A DNA stretch of 64,000 nucleotides from Leptothrix cholodnii SP-6 (GTDB taxonomy: Bacteria; Pseudomonadota; Gammaproteobacteria; Burkholderiales; Burkholderiaceae_C), in NCBI RefSeq assembly GCF_000019785.1, contig NC_010524.1, positions 558,001-622,000 on the forward strand, written 5' to 3'. The notes under the pieces are model-generated. The model worked only from the letters and a program-made list of their open reading frames with translations. It made no database searches and was not told where the DNA came from. Each line of letters opens with the position of its first letter. The stretch's first letter is position 1. Shown here piece by piece: positions 45,076-56,256 of the stretch. The position numbers and the translations under genes are program-made.

Positions 45076-45218
45076 GGCCTGCTCCTGAGGTGCCGGACCG
45101 ACGGGTCGGCAGCCGGTGATGGGTGCGTCGTGACGCGATTGAGGCGTGGAATTGTGCCAGCGTCGCCATCGCCCGACCGCCCTCTTGAGGGGGATCCCGG
45201 TGCCGCGGATGGGCCGGC

Positions 45219-45224
45219 TACCAT
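45219..45224 (+). promoter_or_regulatory. -10-like element next to the recQ start
   Basis: TACCAT ends nine bases before the recQ ATG, so the transcript may have almost no leader. No clear -35. Confidence 0.35.
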
Positions 45225-45233
45225 CGCCGCGCC

Positions 45234-47213
<1,980 letters not shown>

Positions 47214-47244
47214 ACGTGATCCAGTTGCGCGGCGGTGCAATTGT

Positions 47245-47259
47245 TTGTGCGGTGCAGCA
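47245..47259 (+). promoter_or_regulatory. TGC-rich possible operator upstream of the patatin gene
   Basis: The 126-base gap before the lipase gene contains TTGTGCGGTGCAGCA, with another TTGCGC..GGTGCAA block just before it. Such TGC/GCA-rich sequences resemble sites of the polyhydroxyalkanoate regulator PhaR, but I cannot verify this. Confidence 0.25.
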
Positions 47260-47339
47260 TGGATGACGGGCGCCGCTGGCAACATGCCCGGCCCAGGCCC
47301 GGATCGGGCCGATCGCATCCATCCGCCAGGTAATTGCCC

Positions 47340-48557
47340 ATGAACAGGCCGAAATCCGCACCGTCCCGCAAACCGAAGGCGCCGCCGCGCCGTGCCGCTC
47401 CCGCGGTTTCCGAGGTCGCCGTCCCGCCGGTTGCCGCGCAGCCACCGGCCGAGCGCATCGAGCCGGTCGAGATCGCCGAGCCGCGCGGGCCGGCCACGAT
47501 CGACCTGGCGCTGCAGGGCGGCGGCTCGCACGGCGCCTTCACCTGGGGCGTGCTCGATGCGCTGCTCGAGGACGGCCGGCTCGGGTTCGACGGGGTGTCG
47601 GGCACCAGCGCCGGGGCCATGAACGCCGCCGTGCTGGCCTGCGGTTTTGCACGCGGCGGCCGAGACGGCGCGCGTGCGGCCTTGCGGGCGTTCTGGAACG
47701 ACATCGGCTCGGCGCCGGGTTGCCTGGGTGCCGCGCCGTCGTCGGCGCCGTTCGCCTCGCCGTTTGCGCAGGCGCCCCAGATCGCCTGGCCGGCCTGGCT
47801 GTTCAACACCGACATCTGGCCGATGTACGGCGTGCTCGACGCCATGTGGCGCAGCCTGAGCCCCTACCAGTTCAACCCGCTGAACCTCAACCCGCTGCGC
47901 CGCATCCTCGACAAGCACGTCGATCCGGCCTTGCTGCGCGACGGGCCGCTGAAGCTGTTCGTCACCGCCACGGCGGTCAGCACCGGCCAGCCCAAGGTGT
48001 TCAGCGGCGCCGAGCTGTCGATCGACGCGCTGCTGGCCTCGGCCTGCCTGCCGCAGATGGTCCAGGCGATCGAGATCGACGGCGAGTCCTACTGGGACGG
48101 CGGTTTTGCCGGCAACCCGGCGATCTGGCCGCTGATCTACGGCACCGGCTCGCTCGACGTGCTGCTGGTGCAGATCAACCCGCTGGTGCGCCCGGGCGTG
48201 CCGACCCGCGCCGTCGACATCGCCGACCGCGTCAACGAGATCACCTTCAACGCCAGCCTGGTGGCCGAGATGCGCGCGATCGCCTTCGTGCAGAAGCTGG
48301 TGCGCCAGCACAAGGTGTCGTCCGACGAGTACAAGCTGCTGCGCCTGCACCGCGTTGCCGACGAGGACGGCCTGGCGCCTTACGACGCCTCCAGCAAGCT
48401 CAACACCGACCCGCGCCTGCTGCAGGCGCTGTTCGACCTGGGCCGCGCCGCCGCCGGCCGCTGGCTGGCCGAGCATGCGGGCGACGTGGGCGTGCGTGGC
48501 ACGACGGCGATCGAGCCGGTCTTCCTGGCGCCGCGCCCGGCGCCGGCCGGCACGTGA
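47340..48557 (+). CDS. Patatin-like phospholipase
   Basis: A 405-residue protein. An Ala/Pro/Lys-rich N-terminal tail of about 50 residues precedes a patatin domain: the oxyanion loop LQGGGSHGAF, nucleophile GTSAGAMNA, and the catalytic aspartate in YWDGGFAGNP. It should be a Ser-Asp dyad lipid acyl hydrolase. There is no signal peptide, so it is probably cytosolic or membrane-peripheral. In this order such proteins may act on phospholipid or on polyhydroxyalkanoate granules; neither is shown here. An ATG after GCCAGGTAATTGCCC is used as start. Confidence 0.88.
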   Translation: MNRPKSAPSRKPKAPPRRAAPAVSEVAVPPVAAQPPAERIEPVEIAEPRGPATIDLALQGGGSHGAFTWGVLDALLEDGRLGFDGVSGTSAGAMNAAVLACGFARGGRDGARAALRAFWNDIGSAPGCLGAAPSSAPFASPFAQAPQIAWPAWLFNTDIWPMYGVLDAMWRSLSPYQFNPLNLNPLRRILDKHVDPALLRDGPLKLFVTATAVSTGQPKVFSGAELSIDALLASACLPQMVQAIEIDGESYWDGGFAGNPAIWPLIYGTGSLDVLLVQINPLVRPGVPTRAVDIADRVNEITFNASLVAEMRAIAFVQKLVRQHKVSSDEYKLLRLHRVADEDGLAPYDASSKLNTDPRLLQALFDLGRAAAGRWLAEHAGDVGVRGTTAIEPVFLAPRPAPAGT

Positions 48558-48558
48558 A

Positions 48559-49404
48559 TCAGTAGCGGTAGCTCAGCCCGGCGTCGAAGCTCGACTCGGC
48601 GTTGCTCGGCGCCGAGTCGAACGGGAAGGCCTTGCGGTAGGCCATCTCGTACTTGAACCAGATCCGCTCGGTGATCTTGTTGCGCAGGCCTGCGGTGACG
48701 GTGCGGTAGTTCTCGCGCGTGGAGCGCTCGTCGGAGAGGTTGAACTTGAACGTCAGCGTGTCGCTGAGCGACAGGTCGATCTTGCCCGTCACCGTGTACA
48801 TGCCCTCGATCACGCTGGGGCCGGTCTGGGGCCGGGCCGAACGGATGCCGGGGCCGACTTCGAGCGTCAGCGCCAGGTCGGAGCCGGGCTGGAAGCGCCG
48901 CCCCAGGCCGACGCGCAGCGCCTGCGACGAGCGGAAGAAGCCGAAGCGGTTGAAGCGCGCACGCGGCGACCAGAAGACGTAATACGGGTTGTCGGTGAGC
49001 CAGGTCTTCCACTTGATGTTGGCGTCGTACTCGTCGCTGCTGACGCTCGACGAGGTGCCGGCCTCCTGCACGTACTCGCGGTCGAAGTGGAACTCGCTGA
49101 TGACCTCGCTGCGCGTGTAGCGGTATTCGACCTCGCCGTCGCCGGCAAAGCGCCGCGTCGTGTAGGCGCCGCGGCTGAGCGAGAAGGTGCCGCCCAGGTC
49201 GACGCTGATCACGGGTGCTTCGACCCCGATCGCCGGCAGCACGCTGCCGGCCGGCGCGGGCTGCGACAGGTCGACGACCTCGAGTTCGGCGGGTGTCTGG
49301 CCAGGGTTGGCGAGGGGCTCGGTGGCGGCGAGCGTTGGCAGCGCGAGGCTGGCGCAGGCGGCCCACAGGGTCAGTGAGCAGGCCGTTCGGATGGGATGGG
49401 ACAT
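48559..49404 (-). CDS. DUF481 (YdiY-like) outer membrane protein
   Basis: A 281-residue protein with a signal peptide (TACSLTLWAACASLALPTLA, cleaved near residue 27). After a linker of about 50 residues a barrel of the DUF481 family follows, with EYRYTRSEVISEFHFDREY, LRVGLGRRF, LEVGPGIR and the C-terminal FDAGLSYRY. The final aromatic residue fits outer membrane insertion. The family is called salt-induced in some species; the function is unknown. A GAAAAT hexamer lies six bases upstream of the start. It is convergent with the patatin gene, with stops one base apart. Confidence 0.84.
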   Translation of the reverse strand: MSHPIRTACSLTLWAACASLALPTLAATEPLANPGQTPAELEVVDLSQPAPAGSVLPAIGVEAPVISVDLGGTFSLSRGAYTTRRFAGDGEVEYRYTRSEVISEFHFDREYVQEAGTSSSVSSDEYDANIKWKTWLTDNPYYVFWSPRARFNRFGFFRSSQALRVGLGRRFQPGSDLALTLEVGPGIRSARPQTGPSVIEGMYTVTGKIDLSLSDTLTFKFNLSDERSTRENYRTVTAGLRNKITERIWFKYEMAYRKAFPFDSAPSNAESSFDAGLSYRY

Positions 49405-49452
49405 CCGGCGATTTTCGCCGCGTGCTTGTGTCTGTTCGGTTTCAGCGGGTGA

Positions 49453-49950
49453 TCAGGGCAGGACATCCACCACCACCCAGGCGCTGTCCGTGACTTGTCC
49501 CACATCATCGATGGCGCGCGCCGAATAGCTCACGCCGCCGTCAGGGGTGTCGGGCTGGGTCGTACGCAACTCGTACGGAAAGGCGGAGTCGCTGCCGATC
49601 CATTCAGGCCGGCCGCCCGGGCTGAGGCTGTCGAAGCGGTAGAAGTCGACCCGGCGCACGGCGTAGTCGTCGCTCGCGTTGGCGAACAAGTCGATCGTGC
49701 CGCGCTCGAACTGCGCGCTCGGGCTGACCGACAGGCTGACCTGCGGCGGATCGTCGTCGCTGCCGTCGATGCCGATGTAGATGCCGCCGCCGCAGCCCGC
49801 CAGCGCGCCGGCCAGGCCCAGGCAGGCGATGCCTGCGGTGTGGCGCCAGAACGAGGCCGGCCGGCGGCTCGTGTGTGTCGGGTGTGTCGGGTGTGTCGGG
49901 TGTGTCGGGTGTGTCGTGGCGTCGGGCGCGGCGGCGGGGGCGATGTTCAT
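49453..49950 (-). CDS. Putative lipoprotein with THP-repeat leader
   Basis: A 165-residue protein. The first 30 residues contain a run of five Thr-His-Pro units coded by a 9-base tandem repeat. A hydrophobic segment with a lipobox follows (GALAGC, cysteine near residue 53), then GGGIYIGIDGSDDDPP and an Ig-like beta domain resembling those with VDFYRFDS and SYSARAIDDVG motifs. It is probably an outer membrane lipoprotein exposed to the periplasm. The long charged/His-rich region before the hydrophobic core is odd for a signal peptide, so translation might really begin further downstream at a non-ATG codon. No family name recognised. Confidence 0.65.
   Translation of the reverse strand: MNIAPAAAPDATTHPTHPTHPTHPTHTSRRPASFWRHTAGIACLGLAGALAGCGGGIYIGIDGSDDDPPQVSLSVSPSAQFERGTIDLFANASDDYAVRRVDFYRFDSLSPGGRPEWIGSDSAFPYELRTTQPDTPDGGVSYSARAIDDVGQVTDSAWVVVDVLP
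49874..49916. repeat. 9-base tandem repeat (TGTGTCGGG)n
   Basis: Four perfect TGTGTCGGG units at 49874-49909 plus a partial fifth to 49916. It codes for Thr-His-Pro repeats on the minus strand in the lipoprotein leader. Nine is a multiple of three, so copy-number change would alter length but not frame. Confidence 0.92.
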
Positions 49951-49992
49951 GACAGCTTCAACCCCCGGCCACCCCGCCGGGTTGACACGTGG

Positions 49993-51234
49993 CTACAGCA
50001 GCGCGGTGCGGCCCACCGGCAGGCTGTCGAGCAGATGCCAGGCGGCGTCGGCGGCGACGCGGCCTTCGTCGGTCGGCACGACCCAGACCTCGGCGCTGCT
50101 GTCGGCGGCGTGGATCGGCGCGATGGCCTCGCCGGTTGCGGCCCGGTTGGCGGCCGCATCCAGGCGCACGCCCAGGTAGGCGAGGCCGTGCACCAGCTCG
50201 GCGCGGGTGGCGTGATCGTGTTCGCCGATGCCGCCGGTGAAGGCCAGCAGGTCCAGCCCGCCCAGCACCGCGCCCAGGCTGCCGGCCTCGCGGCGCAGGC
50301 GGTAGTCGAATAGGTCGATGGCGGTCTGCGCCTGTGTGTGGCCGGCGCGTGCGGCGGCGCGCAGCTCGCGCAGGTCGGCACTCAGGCCGGAGACACCGAC
50401 CAGGCCGCTTTCGCGGTACAGCAGCTTCTCGACCTCGGCCACGGTCCAGCCCTGGCGCCACAGGTGCAGCACGATGCCGGGGTCGAGCTGGCCGCAGCGG
50501 CTGCCCATCACCAGGCCGTCGAGTGCGGAGAACCCCATCGAGGTGGCGATGCTCAGGCCGCCCTGGGCCGCGCAGGCGCTGGCGCCGCTGCCCAGGTGCG
50601 CCATCAGGACGCGGCCGAGCGCCTTGTCGCTGCGGCGCTTGAGCGCGCCCATCACGCTCTGGTACGACAGGCCGTGGAAGCCGTAGCGGCGCAGGCCCTG
50701 CTCGTGCAGCGCGGTCGGCAGCGCGTAACGCTGTTCGAGGCGCGGCAGCGTGCTGTGGAAACTGGTGTCGAAACACGCCACCTGCAGGCAGTTCGGATAC
50801 GCCGCGCGCAGCGCCCGCACGCCCGCCAGGTTGTAGGGCTGGTGCAGCGGCGCCATCGGTTCGAGCGTGGCCAGCAGCGCCAGCACCGCATCGTCGAGTG
50901 CCACCGGCGCGCGGTAATGCGGGCCACCGTGCACGATCCGGTGCGCCACCGCCTGCACCCGTGCCCACGGCGCGGCGCGGTCGACATGCGCCTGCAGGGC
51001 CGCGAGCGCGGCGCCGTGGCGGTTGCCGTCGGCACCGGCCGGGGCCAGGGCCTGCGCGGCCTGGCCGGGCAGTCGCAGTTGCAAGGTGCCGCCGGGCTGC
51101 AGCCCGTCGACCTGGCCACGCGCCAGCGCCTGCGGCGGCTCGTCACCGGTGCTGCGCGGGTAGAGCGCGAACTTGAGCGAGGACGAGCCGCTGTTGACGA
51201 CCAGCACCGTGTTGAGGGCGGCGGCGTCGCTCAC
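49993..51234 (-). CDS. ackA: Acetate kinase
   Basis: A 413-residue ASKHA-fold kinase interconverting acetate plus ATP and acetyl phosphate. The N-terminal VLVVNSGSSSLKFAL, then VAHRIVHGG, CFDTSFHSTL(P), RRYGFHGLS, AHLGSGAS and FTGGIGEH are diagnostic. The start is a GTG with GGAG seven bases upstream; the frame is open beyond it. No phosphotransacetylase gene is adjacent, so its partner must lie elsewhere. It is divergent from the ABC importer genes. Confidence 0.95.
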   Translation of the reverse strand: MSDAAALNTVLVVNSGSSSLKFALYPRSTGDEPPQALARGQVDGLQPGGTLQLRLPGQAAQALAPAGADGNRHGAALAALQAHVDRAAPWARVQAVAHRIVHGGPHYRAPVALDDAVLALLATLEPMAPLHQPYNLAGVRALRAAYPNCLQVACFDTSFHSTLPRLEQRYALPTALHEQGLRRYGFHGLSYQSVMGALKRRSDKALGRVLMAHLGSGASACAAQGGLSIATSMGFSALDGLVMGSRCGQLDPGIVLHLWRQGWTVAEVEKLLYRESGLVGVSGLSADLRELRAAARAGHTQAQTAIDLFDYRLRREAGSLGAVLGGLDLLAFTGGIGEHDHATRAELVHGLAYLGVRLDAAANRAATGEAIAPIHAADSSAEVWVVPTDEGRVAADAAWHLLDSLPVGRTALL

Positions 51235-51486
51235 GTGTGCGCTCCGGTGCAGGCAGACGGCTCGACGGGGCAGGGATGGCGCATGGGAACGTGGGTCATG
51301 AAGTCGTGAAGACAAGGCGATCGGCTGGAAGCATGCCTCATGCGGATCGCGGGTCCGTGAAGCCGGCATGAAGACGAACGGAGACTTGCGAGTCTGCACA
51401 ACGCCCGAGCCCGGGCTTACACCCGGTTCGGGGGTGGGTATGGCTATTGCAGAATGAGTCCACCCATTCATCGGAGCCTCGCCGTC
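51235..51486. promoter_or_regulatory. Divergent ackA-bmp control region
   Basis: This 252-base gap should carry both promoters. For the importer, TTCGGG (51427-51432) and CAGAAT (51450-51455) are 17 bases apart and form a weak sigma-70-like pair. GGAG at 51473-51476 lies about ten bases before the bmp start. No clear operator was identified. Confidence 0.35.
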
Positions 51487-52506
51487 ATGAAACTGTTGCC
51501 CACCCGTCGTGTCGTCCTGGCCGTTGCGGCCACCCTCGGTGCCGTGACCGGTCTGCCCGCCGTTGCGCTGGCCCAGACCGCGCAGCCCGCGGTGGTCTAC
51601 GACGCCGGCGGCAAGTTCGACAAGTCCTTCAACGAAGCCGCCTACGTGGGCATCGAGCGCTACAAGAAGGAAACCGGCGGCGCCTACCTCGACTTCGAGA
51701 TCCAGAACGACACCCAGCGCGAGCAGGCCTTCCGCCGCATGGCGCAGAAGGGCGCCAATCCGATCATCGGCGTCGGCTTCACGCAGGCCTCGGCGATCGA
51801 GAAGGTGGCGAAAGAGTTCCCGCAGCTCAAGTTCGCGATCGTCGACATGGTGGTCAACCTGCCCAACGTGCAGTCGGTCGTGTTCAAGGAGCAGGAGGGT
51901 TCGTTCCTGGCCGGCATGGCGGCGGTGCTGGTCAGCAAGAGCGGCAAGGTCGGCTTTGTCGGCGGCATGGACGTGCCGCTGATCCGGCGCTTCCAGTGCG
52001 GCTACGAGCAGGGCGCCAAGTACGCCAACCCGAAGGCCGAGTTGCTGTCCAACATGACCGGCACCACGCCCGCGGCCTGGAGCGACCCGACCCGCGGCGG
52101 CGAGCTGGCGCGCAACCAGTTCTCGCGCGGTGTCGACGTGATCTTCGCCGCTGCCGGCGGCACCGGCGTGGGCGTCTACCAGGCCGCCAAGGACGCCGGC
52201 AAGCTGGCGATCGGCGTCGACAGCAACCAGAACCACCTGCATCCCGGCACCATGCTGACCAGCATGACCAAGGGCGTCGACGTGGCGGTCTACAACATTG
52301 CCAGGTCGGTGAAGGACGGCACGTTCAAGCCCGGCATCCAGGCGCTCGGCCTGAAGGAAAACGGCGTGGGCCTGGCGATGGACGTGCACAACGCCAAGCT
52401 GGTCAGCGCCGACGTCAGGAAGAAGCTCGACGCCGCGCAGGCCGACATCATCGGCGGCAAGATCAAGGTGGCCGACTACATGGCCGACAACGCCTGCAAG
52501 TACTGA
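51487..52506 (+). CDS. BMP-family ABC transporter substrate-binding protein
   Basis: A 339-residue periplasmic protein with a signal peptide (hydrophobic VVLAVAATLGAVTGLPAVALA, cleaved before QTAQ). The BMP fold shows AVVYDAGGKFDKSFNEAA at the start, IIGVGFTQASAIEKVA, FVGGMDVPLIRRFQCGYEQG-type core and IFAAAGGTGVGVYQAAKD. Proteins of this family bind nucleosides. It heads a four-gene importer operon and starts at the ATG at 51487. Confidence 0.94.
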   Translation: MKLLPTRRVVLAVAATLGAVTGLPAVALAQTAQPAVVYDAGGKFDKSFNEAAYVGIERYKKETGGAYLDFEIQNDTQREQAFRRMAQKGANPIIGVGFTQASAIEKVAKEFPQLKFAIVDMVVNLPNVQSVVFKEQEGSFLAGMAAVLVSKSGKVGFVGGMDVPLIRRFQCGYEQGAKYANPKAELLSNMTGTTPAAWSDPTRGGELARNQFSRGVDVIFAAAGGTGVGVYQAAKDAGKLAIGVDSNQNHLHPGTMLTSMTKGVDVAVYNIARSVKDGTFKPGIQALGLKENGVGLAMDVHNAKLVSADVRKKLDAAQADIIGGKIKVADYMADNACKY

Positions 52507-52516
52507 CCGCCCGACC

Positions 52517-54157
52517 TTGTCAGCGCCCGCTGTCCGCCTGATCGGCATCCACAAGCGCTTCGGCGCGGTGTTGGCCAACCGCGACGTCACCTTCGACGTG
52601 GCGGGCGGCAGCATCCACGGGCTGATCGGCGAAAACGGCGCCGGCAAGTCGACGCTGATGGGGGTGCTGTACGGCCTGCACCCGCCCGACGCCGGCCGCA
52701 TCGAGATCGACGGCCGCGCACTCGCGCTGGGCAGCGCGCACGACGCCATCGCCGCGGGCATCGGCATGGTGCATCAGCACTTCATGCTGGTGGAGCGTTT
52801 CACGGTGCTCGAGAACATCGTGCTCGGCGCCGAGGGCGGCTGGCAACTCGACCTGAGCCTGGCCCGCGCGCGCCGCGCGGTGCTGCGGCTGGCGCAGGAA
52901 TTCGGCCTCGTGGTCGACCCCGATGCGCGCGTGCGCGACCTGCCGGTGGGCGTGCTGCAGCGGGTCGAGATCCTGAAGGCGCTGTACCGCGGCGCGCGTG
53001 TGCTGATCCTCGACGAGCCGACCGGCGTGCTGACGCCGCAGGAAACCGAGCAGCTGATGCGCATGCTGCGCGCGCTGAAGGCACGTGGCACCACGGTGCT
53101 GCTGATCACGCACAAGCTGAAAGAGGTGCTGGCGATCACCGACCGCGTCACGGTGATGCGCGCCGGCCAGGTCATCGCCACCCGCGAGACCGCCGCCTGC
53201 AGCGAGGCCGAGCTGGCCGAGCTGATGGTCGGCCGCCAGGTGCGGCTGGGCGAGGCGCACCGGCCGGTCGAACGCGGCGAGCCGGTGCTCGACGTCGCCT
53301 CGCTCGGCTGGCGCGACGCGCTGGGTGTGGCGCGGCTCGACGGCATCGACCTGCGCCTGCATGCGCGCGAGATCGTCGGCATCGCCGGTGTCTCGGGCAA
53401 CGGCCAGAGCGAGCTGCTCGGTCTGCTCGGTGGCCTGCTGCCGCTGCAGCAGGGCCGCCTGCAGATCACCGGGGCGCGTGAACTGGAGCCGGTGCATCGC
53501 TTCGACGCCCATCACCCGGCCGACCCGCACACCTTGCGTGCGCTGGGCGTGGCGCATGTGCCCGAGGATCGCCACCGGCTCGGCCTGGTGCTGCGTTTCG
53601 CGGCCTGGGAATCGGCCGCGCTGGGTTATCAGGACGACCCGCAGATTGCGCTCGGCCCGCGCTGGAGCGGCTTCATGGACCACCGCCTGATGCGCAGCCG
53701 CTGCCGCCAGATGATGGAGGCCTTCGACGTGCGCCCGCGCGATGTCGAGCTGGCGAGCGCCAAGTTTTCGGGCGGCAACCAGCAGAAGCTGATCATCGCG
53801 CGCGAGTTCGAACGCGCGCCACGCGTGCTGCTGATCGGCCAGCCCACCCGCGGCGTCGACATCGGCGCCATCGAGACCATCCACCGCGCCATCCTGGCGC
53901 TGCGCGACGCCGGCTGCGCGGTGCTGCTGGTGTCGACCGAACTCGACGAGATCCTGGCGCTGGCCGACCGCATCGTCGTGATGTGCCAGGGCCGCATCAC
54001 CGGCGAGTTCGAGCGTGCCGACGCCGACGAGGCGCGCATCGGCATCTGCATGGGGCAGAGCGAGACCTCGGCCTTCGACTCCACGGTGAGCGCGGGCGAC
54101 GACGTGTCGGCGCCCGATCTGCCGCCGGTCGAAGGCCATGCGGAGGATCGGCGATGA
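52517..54157 (+). CDS. Nucleoside ABC importer ATPase (two fused ABC domains)
   Basis: A 546-residue protein with two ATP-binding cassettes, like sugar and nucleoside importers. The first has Walker A GENGAGKST, then LPVGVLQRVEILKAL as signature and Walker B LILDEPT. The second has a degenerate Walker A (GVSGNGQSE), signature FSGGNQQK and an altered Walker B region (LLIGQPTRG). Only the first site is probably fully catalytic. The start appears to be TTG; no in-frame ATG or GTG fits. The stop overlaps the permease start (ATGA). Confidence 0.93.
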   Translation: MSAPAVRLIGIHKRFGAVLANRDVTFDVAGGSIHGLIGENGAGKSTLMGVLYGLHPPDAGRIEIDGRALALGSAHDAIAAGIGMVHQHFMLVERFTVLENIVLGAEGGWQLDLSLARARRAVLRLAQEFGLVVDPDARVRDLPVGVLQRVEILKALYRGARVLILDEPTGVLTPQETEQLMRMLRALKARGTTVLLITHKLKEVLAITDRVTVMRAGQVIATRETAACSEAELAELMVGRQVRLGEAHRPVERGEPVLDVASLGWRDALGVARLDGIDLRLHAREIVGIAGVSGNGQSELLGLLGGLLPLQQGRLQITGARELEPVHRFDAHHPADPHTLRALGVAHVPEDRHRLGLVLRFAAWESAALGYQDDPQIALGPRWSGFMDHRLMRSRCRQMMEAFDVRPRDVELASAKFSGGNQQKLIIAREFERAPRVLLIGQPTRGVDIGAIETIHRAILALRDAGCAVLLVSTELDEILALADRIVVMCQGRITGEFERADADEARIGICMGQSETSAFDSTVSAGDDVSAPDLPPVEGHAEDRR

Positions 54158-55257
54158 GCGTCGTGCCTTTGCCGCGCTGGGTCGACGTCGGCCTGCTGCC
54201 GCTGCTCAACGTGGGCGTGGCGATGCTGGCGGCCGGCGTGCTGGTGGCCGCGCTCGGCCACAGCCCTTGGGCGGCCCTGAAGCTGCTGGCCGACGGCGCC
54301 TTCGGCAGCCCGCTGGCCTGGGGCTACACGCTCTACTACAGCACCAACTTCATCTTCACCGGCCTGGCGGTGGCGGTGGCGGCGCAGGCCGGCCACTTCA
54401 ACATCGGCGGCGAGGGCCAGGCCACGCTCGGCGGCGTGGGCGTGGCGCTGCTGCTGCTGGCGCTCGATCCGTACCTGAGCACCTGGCTGCTGCTGCCGCT
54501 GGTGGTGGTCGCCGGCGCCGCGGCCGGTGCGGCCTGGGCGGCGGTGCCGGCGTGGCTGCAGGCGCGCCGGGGCAGCCACATCGTCATCACGACCATCATG
54601 TTCAACTTCCTGGCCAGCACGCTGATCGTCTGGCTGCTGGTCAACGTGATCAAGGCGCCGGGCACGCCGTCGGTCGAGACGCGCCTGTTCGCGCCCGCCG
54701 GCCAGCTGCCGAGCGCGCAGCAGCTCGCCACGCTGATGGGCTTTGCGATGCCCGACACGCCGCTCAACCTGAGCCTGCTGTTCGCGCTGCTCGCGGCATT
54801 GGGCGTGTGGCTGCTGCTGTGGCACACCCGGCTCGGCTACGCGCTGCGCGCGCTCGGCGATGCGCCCGACGCCGCGCACTACGCCGGCTTCAAGCCGCAG
54901 CGCCTGACCGTGATCGCGCTGATGCTGTCGGGCGCGCTGGCCGGCGGCGTGGGCGTCAACGAGGTCAGCGGCGTGCACCACCGGCTGCTGCTCGACTTCG
55001 TGGCCGGCGCCGGTTTCACCGGCATCGCGGTGGCGCTGATGGGCCGCAACCACCCGGGCGGCATCGTGCTGGCGGCGCTGCTGTTCGGCGCGCTGGCGCA
55101 GGGCGGCTCGGAGCTGGCGTTCGAGATCCCCGCCTTCACGCGCGACATGGTCACCGCCGTGCAGGGCCTGGTGGTGCTGTTCTGCGGCGCGCTGGCGCTG
55201 ATGCTGCGCCCGCTGCTGCAGCGTATCTGGGGCTGGCTGGGGCCTCGCCATGGATGA
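54154..55257 (+). CDS. Nucleoside ABC importer permease 1
   Basis: A 367-residue inner membrane protein of the BPD_transp_2 type with about nine or ten hydrophobic spans. Family motifs include AGHFNIGGEGQ, IVITTIMFNFLAS, YALRALGDAPDAAHYAGF, SGALAGGVGVNEV and GFTGIAVALMGRNHPGG. It pairs with the following gene to form the membrane channel. It overlaps the ATPase by four bases and the next permease by eight. Confidence 0.93.
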   Translation: MSVVPLPRWVDVGLLPLLNVGVAMLAAGVLVAALGHSPWAALKLLADGAFGSPLAWGYTLYYSTNFIFTGLAVAVAAQAGHFNIGGEGQATLGGVGVALLLLALDPYLSTWLLLPLVVVAGAAAGAAWAAVPAWLQARRGSHIVITTIMFNFLASTLIVWLLVNVIKAPGTPSVETRLFAPAGQLPSAQQLATLMGFAMPDTPLNLSLLFALLAALGVWLLLWHTRLGYALRALGDAPDAAHYAGFKPQRLTVIALMLSGALAGGVGVNEVSGVHHRLLLDFVAGAGFTGIAVALMGRNHPGGIVLAALLFGALAQGGSELAFEIPAFTRDMVTAVQGLVVLFCGALALMLRPLLQRIWGWLGPRHG

Positions 55258-56224
55258 CATTGTCCTGATCCTCGCCTCGGTGCTGGGCGCCACCTTGCGC
55301 ATCAGCGTGCCGCTGATCCTGTGCGCGATGGCCGGGGTGCTGAGCGAACGTGCCGGCGTGATCGACATCGGCCTCGAAGGCAAGCTGCTCGCCAGCGCCT
55401 TTGCCGCCGCGGCCGCGGGAGCGCTGGGCGCGCCGGCCTGGGCTGCGCTGGCGGTGGCGATGGCGGTTAGCGTCTCGCTGGCGCTGGTGCACGGGCTGGC
55501 TTGCATCACCTTCAAGGGCGACCAGATCGTCTCCGGCGTGGCGCTCAACATCATCGCGCTCGGGTTGACGGCGGTGCTGGGCCTGCACTGGTTCCAGCGC
55601 GGCGGCCGCACGCCCGACGTGCCGCCCGAAGGCCGCTTCACGACGCTGTTCCCCGATGCCGCACGGGCCGCGCAGGAGCTGCCGTTCATCGGCCCCTTCA
55701 TCGCCGAGGGCCTGCTCAATCACAACCTGCTGACGTGGTTCGCCTTCGGTTCGGTGCCGCTGGTCTGGTGGGGCCTGTACCGCACCCGCTTCGGCCTGCG
55801 CCTGCGCGCGGTGGGTGAAAACCCGGCGATGGTCGACGCCGCCGGCATCTCGGTGGTGTGGCTGCGTTACCGCGCGGTGATGCTGGCGGGCCTGCTGTGC
55901 GGCATCGGCGGCACCTTTCTGACGCTGGCGCAGAACGCCAGCTTCACGCCCGGCATGAGCGCTGGGCGCGGTTTCATGGCGCTGGCGGCGATGGTGTTCG
56001 GCCACTGGCATCCGGTGCGCGCGTTCTGGGCCTGCCTGCTGTTCGGGCTGCTCGACGCCACGGCGATCCGCCTGCAGGGCATCGAGCTGCCGGGCATCGG
56101 TGCGGTGCCGGTCGAGCTGATCCAGGCGCTGCCGTATCTGCTGACGGTGGTGCTGCTGGCGGGTTTCTTCGGCCGCGCCGAGTCGCCGGCTGCGCTCGGA
56201 CGGGCTTTCAGCAAGGAGCGCTGA
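55250..56224 (+). CDS. Nucleoside ABC importer permease 2
   Basis: A 324-residue permease with about eight to ten spans. Conserved segments are GVLSERAGVIDIGLEGKLL near the N-terminus, GDQIVSGVALNIIALGL, LRAVGENPAMVDAAGISV and GRGFMALAAMVFGHW. Together with permease 1, the fused ATPase and the BMP protein it completes a nucleoside uptake system. It is the last gene of the operon and is convergent with the aldehyde dehydrogenase. Confidence 0.93.
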   Translation: MDDIVLILASVLGATLRISVPLILCAMAGVLSERAGVIDIGLEGKLLASAFAAAAAGALGAPAWAALAVAMAVSVSLALVHGLACITFKGDQIVSGVALNIIALGLTAVLGLHWFQRGGRTPDVPPEGRFTTLFPDAARAAQELPFIGPFIAEGLLNHNLLTWFAFGSVPLVWWGLYRTRFGLRLRAVGENPAMVDAAGISVVWLRYRAVMLAGLLCGIGGTFLTLAQNASFTPGMSAGRGFMALAAMVFGHWHPVRAFWACLLFGLLDATAIRLQGIELPGIGAVPVELIQALPYLLTVVLLAGFFGRAESPAALGRAFSKER

Positions 56225-56256
56225 ACGCGCGCCGGCGCGCCCGGCCGCACACGCTG

